DNA from: Actinopolymorpha alba DSM 45243
Lineage (GTDB): Bacteria; Actinomycetota; Actinomycetes; Propionibacteriales; Actinopolymorphaceae
Direction: 5' to 3'
DNA length: 64,000 nucleotides
Assembly: GCF_000373925.1 (NCBI RefSeq)
Contig: NZ_KB892759.1
Location: forward strand, 24,677-88,676
Shown here: positions 1-8,247 of the stretch, one piece after another
Layout of the letters: each line of letters starts with the position of its first letter
How positions within the stretch are numbered: the stretch's first letter is position 1
Program-made: the position numbers and the translations under genes
Notes under the pieces: generated by a model
What the model was told of the DNA's origin: nothing
Databases searched by the model: none
Seen by the model: the letters and a program-made list of their open reading frames with translations, nothing else

Positions 1-373
1 CGACGCCGTTGGACATCGGGTCGCGCAGGTGGAGGACGTAGTTGACGAACGCCAGGACAGCGAGGTTGATGACGAGCCCGGCCAGGTTGAGCAGGAAGAA
101 GAGGGTGTACTCCTGGTGGACGGCCCGGCGTTGGGTGTGCCGCCAGGTCCAGTGCCGGTTGCCGAGGTAGGCGACCACCGTGGCGAGGACGACGGAGATC
201 GTCCGCGCGGTCAGTGGCTTGTGGTGCAGTGGACCGTCGCCGTCGAAGCCGTACCGGAGCAGGCTGAAACCGCCCATGTCGACGACGAAGGCGACCGCGC
301 CGACCAAGCCGAACTTCGCCACCTCGTGGATGAGATGGCGAACTTTTCCGTAGAGCGTGTCGATCGGCTTCAC
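1..373 (-). CDS. GtrA-family membrane protein (3' end outside window)
   Basis: Small polytopic inner-membrane protein of the GtrA family (PF04138), proteins thought to help flip or handle polyprenyl-linked sugars for wall or surface glycosylation. The visible 124 residues include the family signature: KFGLVGAVAFVVDMGGF as the first helix, then the conserved block with YLGNRHWTW, then LFFLLNLAGLVINLAVLAFV. The GTG start at 373 follows a GAGGTG-like ribosome site. Its placement beyond purK matches the GtrA gene (Rv3277) next to purK in mycobacteria, although here folE, an amidase and other genes intervene. The C-terminal end is lost at the window edge. Confidence 0.85.
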   Translation of the reverse strand, partial: MKPIDTLYGKVRHLIHEVAKFGLVGAVAFVVDMGGFSLLRYGFDGDGPLHHKPLTARTISVVLATVVAYLGNRHWTWRHTQRRAVHQEYTLFFLLNLAGLVINLAVLAFVNYVLHLRDPMSNGV

Positions 374-484
374 GGCACCTCGCGGAGACGGACGGTGACG
401 GGCGTCCGGCGAGCCTACCTGTCCTGAGTCGGACCGCCGGCGTCGGTACGCCAAGTACACACCAGATCCGGCACATTTGCCGGA

Positions 485-522
485 GTTGATCGACGGCCCG
501 GTCTCGGCTACCGCCGATCAAC
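485..522 (-). terminator. Hairpin downstream of the amidase gene
   Basis: Inverted repeat with 12-bp arms (485-496 and 511-522, one mismatch) and a 14-nt loop, just after the amidase stop codon. No T-run follows on the minus strand, so it is only a probable terminator. Confidence 0.45.
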
Positions 523-535
523 CCCTTCGGGCTCG

Positions 536-2257
536 TCACTGCATGAGGTCGGCGACCTCAGCGGCGGAGAGCCGCCCGCGGGCCGGATCGGCGGCCGCCG
601 CGGGCACCGTGCCCCGGGCCGCCATCGCCGTCGTGGTGCTGCGCGCACTCGAGGCGGGTGGGTTGGGAGGCCGACGCCAGTGCCAGTCGGTGCTGGCTTG
701 GTACGCCGCAGCGACGGACAGGAGCCGGTCCTCGGCGTACGGCAGGCCACCGAGGATGGTGCCGATCGGCACGCCGTCACCGGTGAAACCGATCGGGAAC
801 CCGATCTCCGGCAGGCCCAGGATGTCGAACGGCACCGGCCCGGTCTGCACCACCACGTCGCAGGTGTCGAAGATCTGGTCGAGCACGCGGTCGAGAAGAA
901 GCAGCTTGGCTCGCTGTCCGGTGAGGAACTCCGTCCCTCCGAGCAGCGCGCCCTGCAACCAGCCGGTCACCGACACCCCGAACCCGCGCAGGTTGTCGCG
1001 CAGATAGGGCATGAACGGCTCCGCGCGCTCGGGGAGACGGACGTTGTTGAACGCGTTACCCGTCAGCAGATCCCACTCGTCGGGGAACGGCACGTCCACG
1101 AGCGTGGCACCCGGGATCGCCGCCAGCGTGGACAGGAAGGCCGCTCGGGCCCGCGCGGTCGCGGAGGTGCCGCTGGCATAGCCGGGGAGCACGCCGATCC
1201 GCGTCTTCCACCGCAGCTTCACCTTCCCCCGGTCGTACACCGGTGTCGCGGCGGTAATGAGGTCGGGCACCGGTGGCAGCCCCTGCGTCCGCGGGTCGGC
1301 GGGGTCCTCACCGGCCATCGCGGTCAGCATGATCGCGGCGTCCTTGGCGTCGCGGGCGAGCGGACCGGGATGGTCGCGGGTGTAGCTCAACGGGATGATG
1401 CCGTGCAGCGGCACCCGACCCATGGTGGGTTTGAGTCCGGTGAGGTTCTGGGCGTTGGACGGTGCGGTGATCGAGCCGCCGGTCTGCGTGCCGGTGCCCG
1501 AGGTGGCCATCCGGCCCGCGACGGCCGTGGCCGTACCCGTCGAGGAGCCACCGGGATCGATGCTCGGGTTGGTCGGCGTCCAGGCGTTGACGGTGGTGAT
1601 GACGCCGGCCGGGGTGGTCGCCCGGGTGGTGGCGAGTGGGCCCATCTGGGTCTTGCCGAGCACGATCGCGCCGTTCGCCTTCAGTTTCGCCACAGGCGTG
1701 GCGTCGTACGGCGGCACGAAGTCCCGGTAGAGGAAGGAGTTGGCGGTCGTCGTCACGCCTTCGGTGAAGTAGTTGTCCTTGATGGCAAGGGGAATGCCGT
1801 GTAGGGCGCCCCGGCGTGGTGAGCCGGCCGCGGTCCGGGCCGTCTGGAGCGCGGCGCTCGCCAGGACGAGGTTGAACGCCTGGTAGGTCTGGTCCCATGC
1901 GCCGATCCGGCTGAGGTACGCCTCGACGAGCTTCTCCGGCGTGAGCTTGCCGGCCCGGATCATCCAGGCCGCCTCCGAGAGGGTCAGCTCCGTCGGGTCT
2001 GCCATCGCCTCCGGGCGCGGCTTGGTGTAGGCGTTCGGCTGGTCCAGTGCCGGGTTGCCCTTCACCGGAGCGCCGCTTGGCGCGAGTGCCGTGGGGGCGA
2101 GCCGGCTCGCCGCCGGACCGGAGGTGGTCAGGGCGCTGGCGGCGTGTGCCGGAGCCGGAAGGGCAACGGCGCCCGCGGTCGAGGCGGCGGCCAGGGCGGC
2201 GGCACGGGCGAGGAACGCCCGGCGGTCGACCGTGCGGTCGAGGGGTTCGGTCGTCAT
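536..2257 (-). CDS. Tat-exported amidase (amidase signature family)
   Basis: Hydrolase of the amidase-signature family (PF01425), 573 residues. The N-terminus carries a twin-arginine signal (RRAFLARAAALAAAS, cleavage likely after APAHA), so it is predicted to be folded in the cytoplasm and exported. The Ser-cisSer-Lys triad can be placed: Lys in LAIKDNY, the cis-Ser in PGGSSTG and the nucleophile Ser in TQTGGSI. The glycine-rich loop reads GGSSTGTATAVAG rather than the more usual GGSSGGSAAAVA. The natural substrate cannot be told from sequence. The ATG at 2257 overlaps the stop of the upstream small gene as ATGA, indicating translational coupling; an in-frame ATG four codons earlier (2269) is the alternative. 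Confidence 0.85.
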   Translation of the reverse strand: MTTEPLDRTVDRRAFLARAAALAAASTAGAVALPAPAHAASALTTSGPAASRLAPTALAPSGAPVKGNPALDQPNAYTKPRPEAMADPTELTLSEAAWMIRAGKLTPEKLVEAYLSRIGAWDQTYQAFNLVLASAALQTARTAAGSPRRGALHGIPLAIKDNYFTEGVTTTANSFLYRDFVPPYDATPVAKLKANGAIVLGKTQMGPLATTRATTPAGVITTVNAWTPTNPSIDPGGSSTGTATAVAGRMATSGTGTQTGGSITAPSNAQNLTGLKPTMGRVPLHGIIPLSYTRDHPGPLARDAKDAAIMLTAMAGEDPADPRTQGLPPVPDLITAATPVYDRGKVKLRWKTRIGVLPGYASGTSATARARAAFLSTLAAIPGATLVDVPFPDEWDLLTGNAFNNVRLPERAEPFMPYLRDNLRGFGVSVTGWLQGALLGGTEFLTGQRAKLLLLDRVLDQIFDTCDVVVQTGPVPFDILGLPEIGFPIGFTGDGVPIGTILGGLPYAEDRLLSVAAAYQASTDWHWRRPPNPPASSARSTTTAMAARGTVPAAAADPARGRLSAAEVADLMQ

Positions 2258-2556
2258 GGCTTCCGCCATTCGACGCTGATCGACGGATAGAGCATCGGCG
2301 CGGGTTGCTGGGACAGCGCCCTGCCGGTAGCCGGGTCGGAACCCGCCGGCGCCGGAAGCTGGTAGGCGGCGAGCGCGGTGACGGTGCCGCGCATGAAGGA
2401 ACGCAGCGATGCCAGGACCGAGTCCCGGCCTGGTGCGCCAGTCTCCGGGTCGGCGGCGGTGCCGGCGGGAAGCTGGTCGAGGTCGATTCCGAGGGACGCG
2501 AGCCGAGCGCGGATCATCACGTCCAGCTCGGCGTCAGTCGGCGGTGTCACTGCCAT
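2254..2556 (-). CDS. Small uncharacterised protein coupled to the amidase
   Basis: A 100-residue soluble protein I do not recognise. It begins MAVTPPTDAELDVMIRARL and ends PSISVEWRKP. It has no membrane segment or signal peptide. The ATG at 2556 has a strong AGAGGAGAG ribosome site 5-6 nt upstream, which favours it over upstream in-frame starts. Its stop overlaps the amidase start (ATGA), so the two are probably co-translated. A partner or substrate-related role for the amidase is only inference from that arrangement. Confidence 0.6.
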   Translation of the reverse strand: MAVTPPTDAELDVMIRARLASLGIDLDQLPAGTAADPETGAPGRDSVLASLRSFMRGTVTALAAYQLPAPAGSDPATGRALSQQPAPMLYPSISVEWRKP

Positions 2557-2741
2557 GGCTCTCCTCTGAGGGACGGAGGTGATGGCCAACTGTCGGGGGA
2601 CGCTGTGTCGGGCGCGTATCGCCCGCATCACCCCATGGTGACGGGACTCTTCGGATATGCGTCATCACCCAGGTGGCCGCCCCCGGAAGGAAGCTCCGGG
2701 GGCGTTCCCCATGAGCCCGGCAGGGGCGCCGCGGAGTGGTG

Positions 2742-3458
2742 TTACTCGTCCGCCGCTGACCTTCCAGGTGTCTCGCCGGTGCCGCTGCCGCGGTCGTCGA
2801 GCACGAGTCCGGCCCGACCGTTGACGGTGTAACGCACGTGCGTGACGGGCGGCGTGTGGATGACCCTGGTCGGCGTCAGTTCGATCGCTTCCTTGTCGGC
2901 GAGTTCGAGGTCGGCGTCGAGCAGACGCATCCCGGTGCCGAGCACGACTGGAACGATGTGGAGTTCGAGCTCGTCCAGCAGGCCGGCTTTGAGTACCTGG
3001 CGTACCAAACTGCCTCCCCCGGCGACAGCGACGTTCTTACCGTTCGCCGCCGCCCGAGCCTGCTCCACGGCGCTGGCGATGCCGTCGGTGACGTAGGTGA
3101 AGCTGGTGCCACCTTGGCGTACCAGGGTCTCGCGAGGGCGGTGGGTCACGACGAAGACCGGTGCGCGGAAGGGCGGGTCCTCTCCCCAGGGCACCTCGCC
3201 GCCGTCGGCCATCCGCCGTCCCATGACGTACGCGCCGGCCGCCTCAAACGTCTCGGCGACAATGTCGGAATTCGTGTCCCGCTCACCGCCGGCAAAGCCC
3301 TGCCGCTCCCGCCAGGCCTTCGCGTCGATCACCCAGCGAGTGATGCGGAAGAAGCCCGCGGCCTCTGCCGACTCCAGCCAGTTCCCGTCGCCGTTGTGCC
3401 GGGCACCCGCGTAGAAGCCGTCGAGTGACACCGACATCTGTGCCGTCACCATGGTCAT
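2742..3458 (-). CDS. RibD C-terminal/dihydrofolate reductase-like protein
   Basis: Predicted NADPH-dependent reductase of the RibD_C/DHFR-like family (PF01872), 238 residues. Visible hallmarks are the N-terminal TAQMSVSLDGFYAG strand and helix, YVMGRRMADGG, the FVVTHRPRE strand, and the nucleotide-binding loop KNVAVAGGGSLVRQVLKAGLLDELELHIVP split over residues 145-175. These stand-alone proteins are common in actinobacteria and rarely take part in riboflavin synthesis. The substrate is unknown. The start chosen is the ATG at 3458, about 8-10 nt behind an AAAGGAAG ribosome site. It stands alone between the amidase pair and folE. Confidence 0.8.
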   Translation of the reverse strand: MTMVTAQMSVSLDGFYAGARHNGDGNWLESAEAAGFFRITRWVIDAKAWRERQGFAGGERDTNSDIVAETFEAAGAYVMGRRMADGGEVPWGEDPPFRAPVFVVTHRPRETLVRQGGTSFTYVTDGIASAVEQARAAANGKNVAVAGGGSLVRQVLKAGLLDELELHIVPVVLGTGMRLLDADLELADKEAIELTPTRVIHTPPVTHVRYTVNGRAGLVLDDRGSGTGETPGRSAADE

Positions 3459-3650
3459 CTGTCTTCGCTTCCTTTCTCCCGGCGGTGCCATTTGTCATGG
3501 CCCGCTCATCAGGGAGTCGAAGCAGTCGGCGGTATCTCTACATCAGCGCGAATGGGTCCTGGAAACTCTTCCGCGGGTGCTCGAAACGCGGGCGGAAACG
3601 ATGTGGTGGCCGGGGCGCCCATGCTCGCGCCTGCTTCGCATGGTGTCGAC

Positions 3651-3690
3651 GCCATGCAAGGCATGCAATGACCACGTATACGTGATCATT
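3651..3690. repeat. Dispersed palindromic element, copy 1
   Basis: A 24-bp near-perfect palindrome (3667-3690, centre CACGTATACGTG, one mismatch between the arms) preceded by GCCATGCAAGGCATGC. The reverse complement of the 24-mer occurs exactly at 12766-12789, and a 2-nt-shorter copy at 12828-12849. It lies just past the 3' end of folE. Confidence 0.8.
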
Positions 3691-3735
3691 TGGCTCCCTC
3701 GCCGCGCGGCTGGCAAGCCTGTGTCGGTCCAGCGG

Positions 3736-4335
3736 TTACTGAGCGGCCGAACGGGTGGCGGTGAGGGACAGGAACTCCGCCCGCGACCGGGTGTCCTCGC
3801 GCAGTGTCCCGAGCAGTGTCGAGGTGATGGTCTTGGCCCCGACGGCCTGGACCCCGCGGAGCGTCATGCACAGGTGCTCGGCCTCGATCACGACCCCGAC
3901 GCCCTTGGGGCTCAGAGCGGCCGACAGCCAGTCCGCGATCTGCTTGGTGAGGCGCTCCTGCACCTGCGGGCCGTGGGCGAAGAGTTCGACGACGCGGGCC
4001 ATCTTCGACAGCCCGAGGATGCGTTCGCTGGGCAGGTAACCGACGTGGGCGACCCCGACGAAGGGCAGCAGGTGGTGCTCGCACACGGACTTGATGGGGA
4101 TGTCGCGAGCGAGCACGAGTTCGTCGTACCCCTCGTCGTTGGGGAAGGTCGTGAGGTCGAACGCCCGCGGGGTGAGGAGTTCGGCGTACGCCTTGGCCAT
4201 CCGGCGGGGCGTGTCGCGCAGGCTCTCGGTGTCGAACCGCAGGCCGAGTGCTTGGAGGAACTGCCGGGCCGCCGACTCGGCGGCCTCGAGGTCGCGGTCG
4301 GCGTCCTCACGGACGACTCGCAGGGGCGCGGTCAC
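3736..4335 (-). CDS. folE: GTP cyclohydrolase I
   Basis: Converts GTP to 7,8-dihydroneopterin triphosphate, the first step of tetrahydrofolate synthesis. The 199-residue length is normal for the bacterial type I enzyme. Zinc-site residues are visible: Cys85 and His88 in KSVCEHHLLPF and Cys156 in AEHLCMTLRGV. The GLSKMARVVELFA and QVQERLT blocks are also standard. The GTG start at 4335 is preceded by a G-rich ribosome site (GGGGGGA). It is divergently placed from the HTH regulator at 4430, with under 100 bp between them, so that regulator could control it. Confidence 0.95.
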   Translation of the reverse strand: MTAPLRVVREDADRDLEAAESAARQFLQALGLRFDTESLRDTPRRMAKAYAELLTPRAFDLTTFPNDEGYDELVLARDIPIKSVCEHHLLPFVGVAHVGYLPSERILGLSKMARVVELFAHGPQVQERLTKQIADWLSAALSPKGVGVVIEAEHLCMTLRGVQAVGAKTITSTLLGTLREDTRSRAEFLSLTATRSAAQ

Positions 4336-4414
4336 GGAATCCCCCCAACTCGGGCGTCGATGGTCAGGCTAATGGTGCTCCTCGTTGCGACGAATTTCAA
4401 CAATGACCGTTGGT

Positions 4415-4420
4415 GATAAT
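4415..4420 (+). promoter_or_regulatory. Extended -10 box of the HTH regulator gene
   Basis: TGGTGATAAT (box GATAAT) ends 9 nt before the ATG at 4430, placing the transcript start within a few bases of the start codon. There is no good -35 hexamer; the TGN extension may compensate. Confidence 0.5.
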
Positions 4421-4429
4421 CTCCTCACC

Positions 4430-5104
4430 ATGCCCGCTCCGGAACGCGGCCCCTGGTTGGCGGTGGCGACCCTGGTCGACCCGAGCCGGCGTGCGATCTA
4501 TGAGTACGTCCGCGCGCAGGGCCGCCCGGTCACGCGTGACGACGCCGCAAGCTCGTTGTCGATCTCCCACAACCTCGCGGCGTTCCACCTCGACAAGCTG
4601 GTGGACGCCGGTCTCCTGCGGGCGGGATACGAGGTGCCACCGTCCCAGCCGCGCGGCCGGGGCCGGACACCCAAGGTCTACGAGGCGGCCGAGGGTGGCG
4701 TCGCCCTCACCATTCCCGAACGCCGCTACGACCTGATGGCCGAGATCCTGGCCAACGCCGTGGTCGACGACCGGCCTGACGCGCGCGCGGCGGCCCTCCG
4801 GATCGCCCGGGAGCGTGGCGAGCAGATCGGCCGGCTCCAGCGTCAGGACGACGAGCGACCCGGACTCCACGCCGTGCTGGCGCAGCTGGGTTTCGAACCC
4901 CACAGCGAGCCTTCCGGAGGCCGGACCACGTTGCGCAACTGTCCTTTCCACGCGTTGGTAGGCCGTCAACCCGCGCTTGTCTGTGGCCTCAACCTCGCCT
5001 TCGTCAGTGGCCTCCTCGCGGGCCTTGGCGTCGAAGGGGCTGAGCCGGTGCTCGACCCGAGGCCGGGCGCGTGCTGTGTCGAGGTGCGGACGGCGCGCTC
5101 CTAA
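4430..5104 (+). CDS. Winged-helix regulator with C-terminal cysteine cluster
   Basis: DNA-binding regulator of the ArsR/SufR-like COG2345 group, 224 residues. An N-terminal winged helix-turn-helix (WLAVATLVDPSRRAIYEYV ... HNLAAFHLDKLVDAGLL) is followed by a basic wing and an effector domain. The C-terminal half holds cysteines in NCPFHAL, PALVCGLN and PGACCVEV, an arrangement like that by which SufR-type repressors bind an iron-sulfur cluster. Redox or Fe-S sensing is therefore plausible but unproven. The ATG at 4430 is chosen because a GATAAT box lies immediately upstream and the conserved domain begins directly after it. Divergent folE is the nearest candidate target. Confidence 0.8.
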   Translation: MPAPERGPWLAVATLVDPSRRAIYEYVRAQGRPVTRDDAASSLSISHNLAAFHLDKLVDAGLLRAGYEVPPSQPRGRGRTPKVYEAAEGGVALTIPERRYDLMAEILANAVVDDRPDARAAALRIARERGEQIGRLQRQDDERPGLHAVLAQLGFEPHSEPSGGRTTLRNCPFHALVGRQPALVCGLNLAFVSGLLAGLGVEGAEPVLDPRPGACCVEVRTARS

Positions 5105-5112
5105 GGCTGGCG

Positions 5113-5158
5113 CGAACCCGAACCCGAACCCGAACGCGGACGCGGACGCGGACGCGGC
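5113..5158 (+). repeat. Hexanucleotide tandem repeats
   Basis: About four copies of CCGAAC run directly into about four copies of GCGGAC, just past the HTH gene stop codon. Non-coding; no stem or T-run is associated. Confidence 0.85.
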
Positions 5159-5261
5159 GGATGCTCAGATCGCGAAGGCTTTCCGTCACATAGCGACCAA
5201 AACCCTTCACGATCCCGCCCGTCCTGGGCGAGCGGTTACCCGATCCGGGGGAGTGGTGGGC

Positions 5262-5267
5262 TAGCCT
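5262..5267 (+). promoter_or_regulatory. -10 box of leaderless purK
   Basis: TAGCCT lies 7 nt before the GTG start of purK, with no ribosome site, as expected for a leaderless transcript. Confidence 0.5.
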
Positions 5268-5274
5268 CCGGGAC

Positions 5275-6432
5275 GTGCCAAACCTCGTAGGCGTTCCCAC
5301 CGTCGGCATGATCGGCGGCGGCCAGCTGGCCCGGATGACCCACCAGGCCGGAATCGCGTTGGGCGTGAAGTTCAAGCTGCTTGCCGAGGGGCCGGACGTC
5401 TCGGCCGCGCAGGTCGTCCACGAGCCGACGGTCGGCGACTACCGCGACCTCCGTACGCTCCGGGCGTTCGCCGCCGGCTGCGACGTCGTGACCTTTGATC
5501 ACGAGCACGTCCCGACCGAGCATCTTCGCCGGCTGCAGGACGAGGGAGTGGTCGTGCGTCCCGGCCCGGAGGCGCTGGTCTACGCACAGGACAAGGGCGC
5601 GATGCGCGAGCGCCTGAGCGCGCTTGGCGTCCCCTGCCCGCGCTACCGCGCCATCGTCGATGAGAAGGATCTCTCCGCGGCCGCCGACGACCTGGGCGGC
5701 TGGCCGCTGGTGCTCAAGACGACGCGCGGTGGGTACGACGGCAAGGGCGTCTGGCTGGTCGGCGAGACCGTCACCGCGGAGACGGCGGAGATCTTCATGT
5801 CCGGCGTTCCACTGATCGCCGAGGAGCGGGTCGATTTCGTCCGCGAGCTGTCGGCGGTGGTCGCGAGGTCGCCATCCGGCCAGGCGATCGCCTACCCCGT
5901 CGTCGAGTCGGTGCAGCGGGACGGGATCTGCCACGAGGTGATCGCGCCGGCTCCGAACCTCCCCGAAGCGCGGGCGCTGGAGTCACAGCGGATCGCGCTG
6001 CGGATCGCCGGCGAGCTGGGCGTCGTGGGCATCCTCGCGGTGGAGCTCTTCGAGACGCGCGACGGTCGTGTCCTCGTCAACGAGCTGGCGATGCGCCCCC
6101 ACAACACCGGCCACTGGAGCATCGACGGCGCGGTCACGAGCCAGTTCGAGAACCACCTCCGAGCCGTCCTCGACCTTCCCCTGGGCTCGCCCAGGCCGCG
6201 CGCCCCGTGGACGGTGATGGTCAACGTCTTCGGCGGCAAGTACCCCAACATGCACAAGGGATTCCTGCACTGCATGGCCCGCGATCCCGACCTGCGCGTC
6301 CATCTGTACGGCAAGGAAGTCAGACCCGGCCGCAAGGTCGGCCACGTGACCGCGTACGGCGTTGACCTCGAGGTCGTTCGCGAGCGAGCCCGACACGCCG
6401 CCGCCTATCTCACGGGAGAGATCGATGAGTGA
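5275..6432 (+). CDS. purK: N5-carboxyaminoimidazole ribonucleotide synthase
   Basis: ATP-grasp enzyme that carboxylates AIR to N5-CAIR with bicarbonate and ATP in purine synthesis. The 385 residues show the family order: [12 protein letters not shown] nucleotide loop at the N-terminus, FDHEHVP, the ATP-grasp lysine and glycine loop in [33 protein letters not shown], and the catalytic [18 protein letters not shown] motif. The GTG at 5275 is probably a leaderless start. The 3' end overlaps purE by 8 bp, so the two enzymes, which act in sequence, are co-transcribed. Confidence 0.97.
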   Translation: MPNLVGVPTVGMIGGGQLARMTHQAGIALGVKFKLLAEGPDVSAAQVVHEPTVGDYRDLRTLRAFAAGCDVVTFDHEHVPTEHLRRLQDEGVVVRPGPEALVYAQDKGAMRERLSALGVPCPRYRAIVDEKDLSAAADDLGGWPLVLKTTRGGYDGKGVWLVGETVTAETAEIFMSGVPLIAEERVDFVRELSAVVARSPSGQAIAYPVVESVQRDGICHEVIAPAPNLPEARALESQRIALRIAGELGVVGILAVELFETRDGRVLVNELAMRPHNTGHWSIDGAVTSQFENHLRAVLDLPLGSPRPRAPWTVMVNVFGGKYPNMHKGFLHCMARDPDLRVHLYGKEVRPGRKVGHVTAYGVDLEVVRERARHAAAYLTGEIDE

Positions 6433-6964
6433 GGGTACGACCGAACCAACCCCCGCCCCCACGGTCGGGATCGCGATGGGCTCCGACTCCGACTGGCCCA
6501 CGATGGAGGCCGCCGCCAAGGTGCTGGAGGAGTTCGACGTTCCCTACGAGGTGGGTGTGCTCTCGGCGCACCGGATGGCGCGCGAGATGCTCGAGTACGG
6601 CGAGAGCGCCGCGTCCCGTGGGCTCCGGGTGCTCATCGCGGGCGCGGGCGGGGCGGCCCACCTGCCCGGCATGCTCGCGAGCGTCACGCCGCTGCCCGTG
6701 ATCGGCGTACCCGTCGCACTGCGCCATCTTGACGGGCTCGACTCGCTGCTCTCGATCGTGCAGATGCCGGCCGGTGTGCCCGTCGCGACGGTCGCGGTCG
6801 GCAACGCCCGGAACGCCGGTCTCCTCGCGGTCCGCATCCTCGCCGCCAGCGATCCCGACCTGCGGGTCCGGATGGAGGCGTTCCAGCGCGACCTCGAGGT
6901 ACACGCCCGGGCCAAGGGCGAAGCGCTCCGAGCCCGGCGCGGGCGCACCGTCGGCTTCCGCTGA
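6425..6964 (+). CDS. purE: N5-CAIR mutase (PurE class I)
   Basis: Converts N5-CAIR, made by PurK, to CAIR in purine biosynthesis. The 179-residue protein has the signature [13 protein letters not shown] substrate loop, VLSAHRMA with the conserved His, [13 protein letters not shown], and [33 protein letters not shown] divided over residues 98-130. The ATG at 6425 has a GGGAGA ribosome site and overlaps the purK end. The family's usual length is about 165, so this has only a short tail. Confidence 0.97.
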   Translation: MSEGTTEPTPAPTVGIAMGSDSDWPTMEAAAKVLEEFDVPYEVGVLSAHRMAREMLEYGESAASRGLRVLIAGAGGAAHLPGMLASVTPLPVIGVPVALRHLDGLDSLLSIVQMPAGVPVATVAVGNARNAGLLAVRILAASDPDLRVRMEAFQRDLEVHARAKGEALRARRGRTVGFR

Positions 6965-7110
6965 CCCTGGCCGCCGCGGCGTTGATAATTCGTCATTTCA
7001 TGTTCACTTCTGCTTCATTTCGAAGGTCGCGCCATCCGCGTGGTCTCCGCATACTTGTCCCGGTGGTGCACAAATGAGTGCGACCGGGGGGCAGACATGG
7101 AGCAGTGCGC

Positions 7111-8247
7111 GTGAAACGGGCCGCATCGATCGTGCTGGCGGCGGTGCTCGTCATCGGCGTCGGCGTGGCGATCTACCTGGGAAACAGCGGATCCGGGGCT
7201 CAGAAGAGCCGGACGGATCTGTCGATCGTCAAAGGCGTAATTGGGTCGGAGAAGGCCGCGTTCTTTAACGACCAGCGAGTCCAGGACGCGTTCGCTCAGC
7301 ACGGGCTGAAGGTCGAGGTCGACACCGCGGGCTCGCGGCAGATCGCGACCTCGGTCGATCTCGACAAGTACGACTTCGCCTTCCCGTCGAGCACGCCAGC
7401 GGCCGAGAAGATTCAGCGTGAACGCAAGATCACGCAGACGTATGCGCCTTTCTATTCGCCCATGGTGATCGCGTCGTTCCGTCCCATCGTCGATGTCCTG
7501 GCTCGCCAGGGGGTGGCGAAGAAGGACGCTGACGGCACCTGGACGTTTGACATGGCGGCATACCTTGAGTTGGCCAAGAAGGGCACCCGCTGGGATCAGC
7601 TTCCCGGCAACACGACGTACCCCGTCCGCAAGAACGTGTTGGTACGTACGACCGATCCGCGCAACTCGAATTCGGCCGCGATGTATCTCGCGATCACCAG
7701 CCATGTGCTGAACGGCGATGCGGTGGTGCAGGGCAGCGCCGATGCCCAGAAGGTTCTGCCGCTGGTGTCGCGACTTTTCCTCGAACAGGGCTACACCGCC
7801 ACCACGTCTGAGCAGCCATTCGACGACTACCTCTCGCTCGGCATGGGAAATACCCCACTGCTTTTCCTCTACGAAGCGCAGTTCGTCGACCGCGCCATTC
7901 GCGATGACGGCTCGATCACGGCCGACATGGTGCTCATGTATCCGTCGCCATCGGTGCTGTCCAAGCACACGGTGGTGCCTCTGAACGACAAGGGATCTCA
8001 GGTCGGCAAGCTGCTGGTGGAAGACCCGCAGCTGCAGGAGCTCGCGGCGACATCTGGCTTCCGCACGACCAGGCCGGCACAGTTCGCGCAGGTGGTGAAG
8101 GACCACAAAGTGCTGGTTCGCACGAATGTCGTCGACCTGATCGACCCGCCCACCTACGAGACGCTCGAAAGGCTCTTGGCCGCGATCGGGAGGACCTACG
8201 AGGCCAAGGGCGCCGGTCCCGCTCCGAAGGACGAGGAACTCAGATGA
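7111..8247 (+). CDS. Membrane-anchored solute-binding-like protein
   Basis: First gene of a four-gene operon with telA. The 378 residues begin with one membrane segment (AASIVLAAVLVIGVGVAIYL) and continue as an extracytoplasmic domain resembling periplasmic substrate-binding proteins (SIVKGVIGSEKAAFF, YDFAFPSSTPAAEKI, AMYLAITSHVL). There is no lipobox, so it is tethered by the helix rather than by lipid. No ABC permease lies nearby, so binding is probably used for sensing or scaffolding rather than uptake (inference). The GTG at 7111 is preferred over the GTG at 7105 because the GGAG at 7099-7102 is 8 nt away. Its stop overlaps the telA start (ATGA). Confidence 0.7.
   Translation: MKRAASIVLAAVLVIGVGVAIYLGNSGSGAQKSRTDLSIVKGVIGSEKAAFFNDQRVQDAFAQHGLKVEVDTAGSRQIATSVDLDKYDFAFPSSTPAAEKIQRERKITQTYAPFYSPMVIASFRPIVDVLARQGVAKKDADGTWTFDMAAYLELAKKGTRWDQLPGNTTYPVRKNVLVRTTDPRNSNSAAMYLAITSHVLNGDAVVQGSADAQKVLPLVSRLFLEQGYTATTSEQPFDDYLSLGMGNTPLLFLYEAQFVDRAIRDDGSITADMVLMYPSPSVLSKHTVVPLNDKGSQVGKLLVEDPQLQELAATSGFRTTRPAQFAQVVKDHKVLVRTNVVDLIDPPTYETLERLLAAIGRTYEAKGAGPAPKDEELR

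Noticed and set aside
680..1804. Long open frame on the plus strand opposite the amidase gene
   Set aside because: It is antisense to a clearly conserved amidase, with Arg/Gly/His-biased residues typical of a high-GC mirror frame and no family resemblance.
5113..5158. Hexanucleotide repeat as a CRISPR or origin element
   Set aside because: Simple tandem hexamers without palindromes or AT-rich region; treated as a microsatellite.
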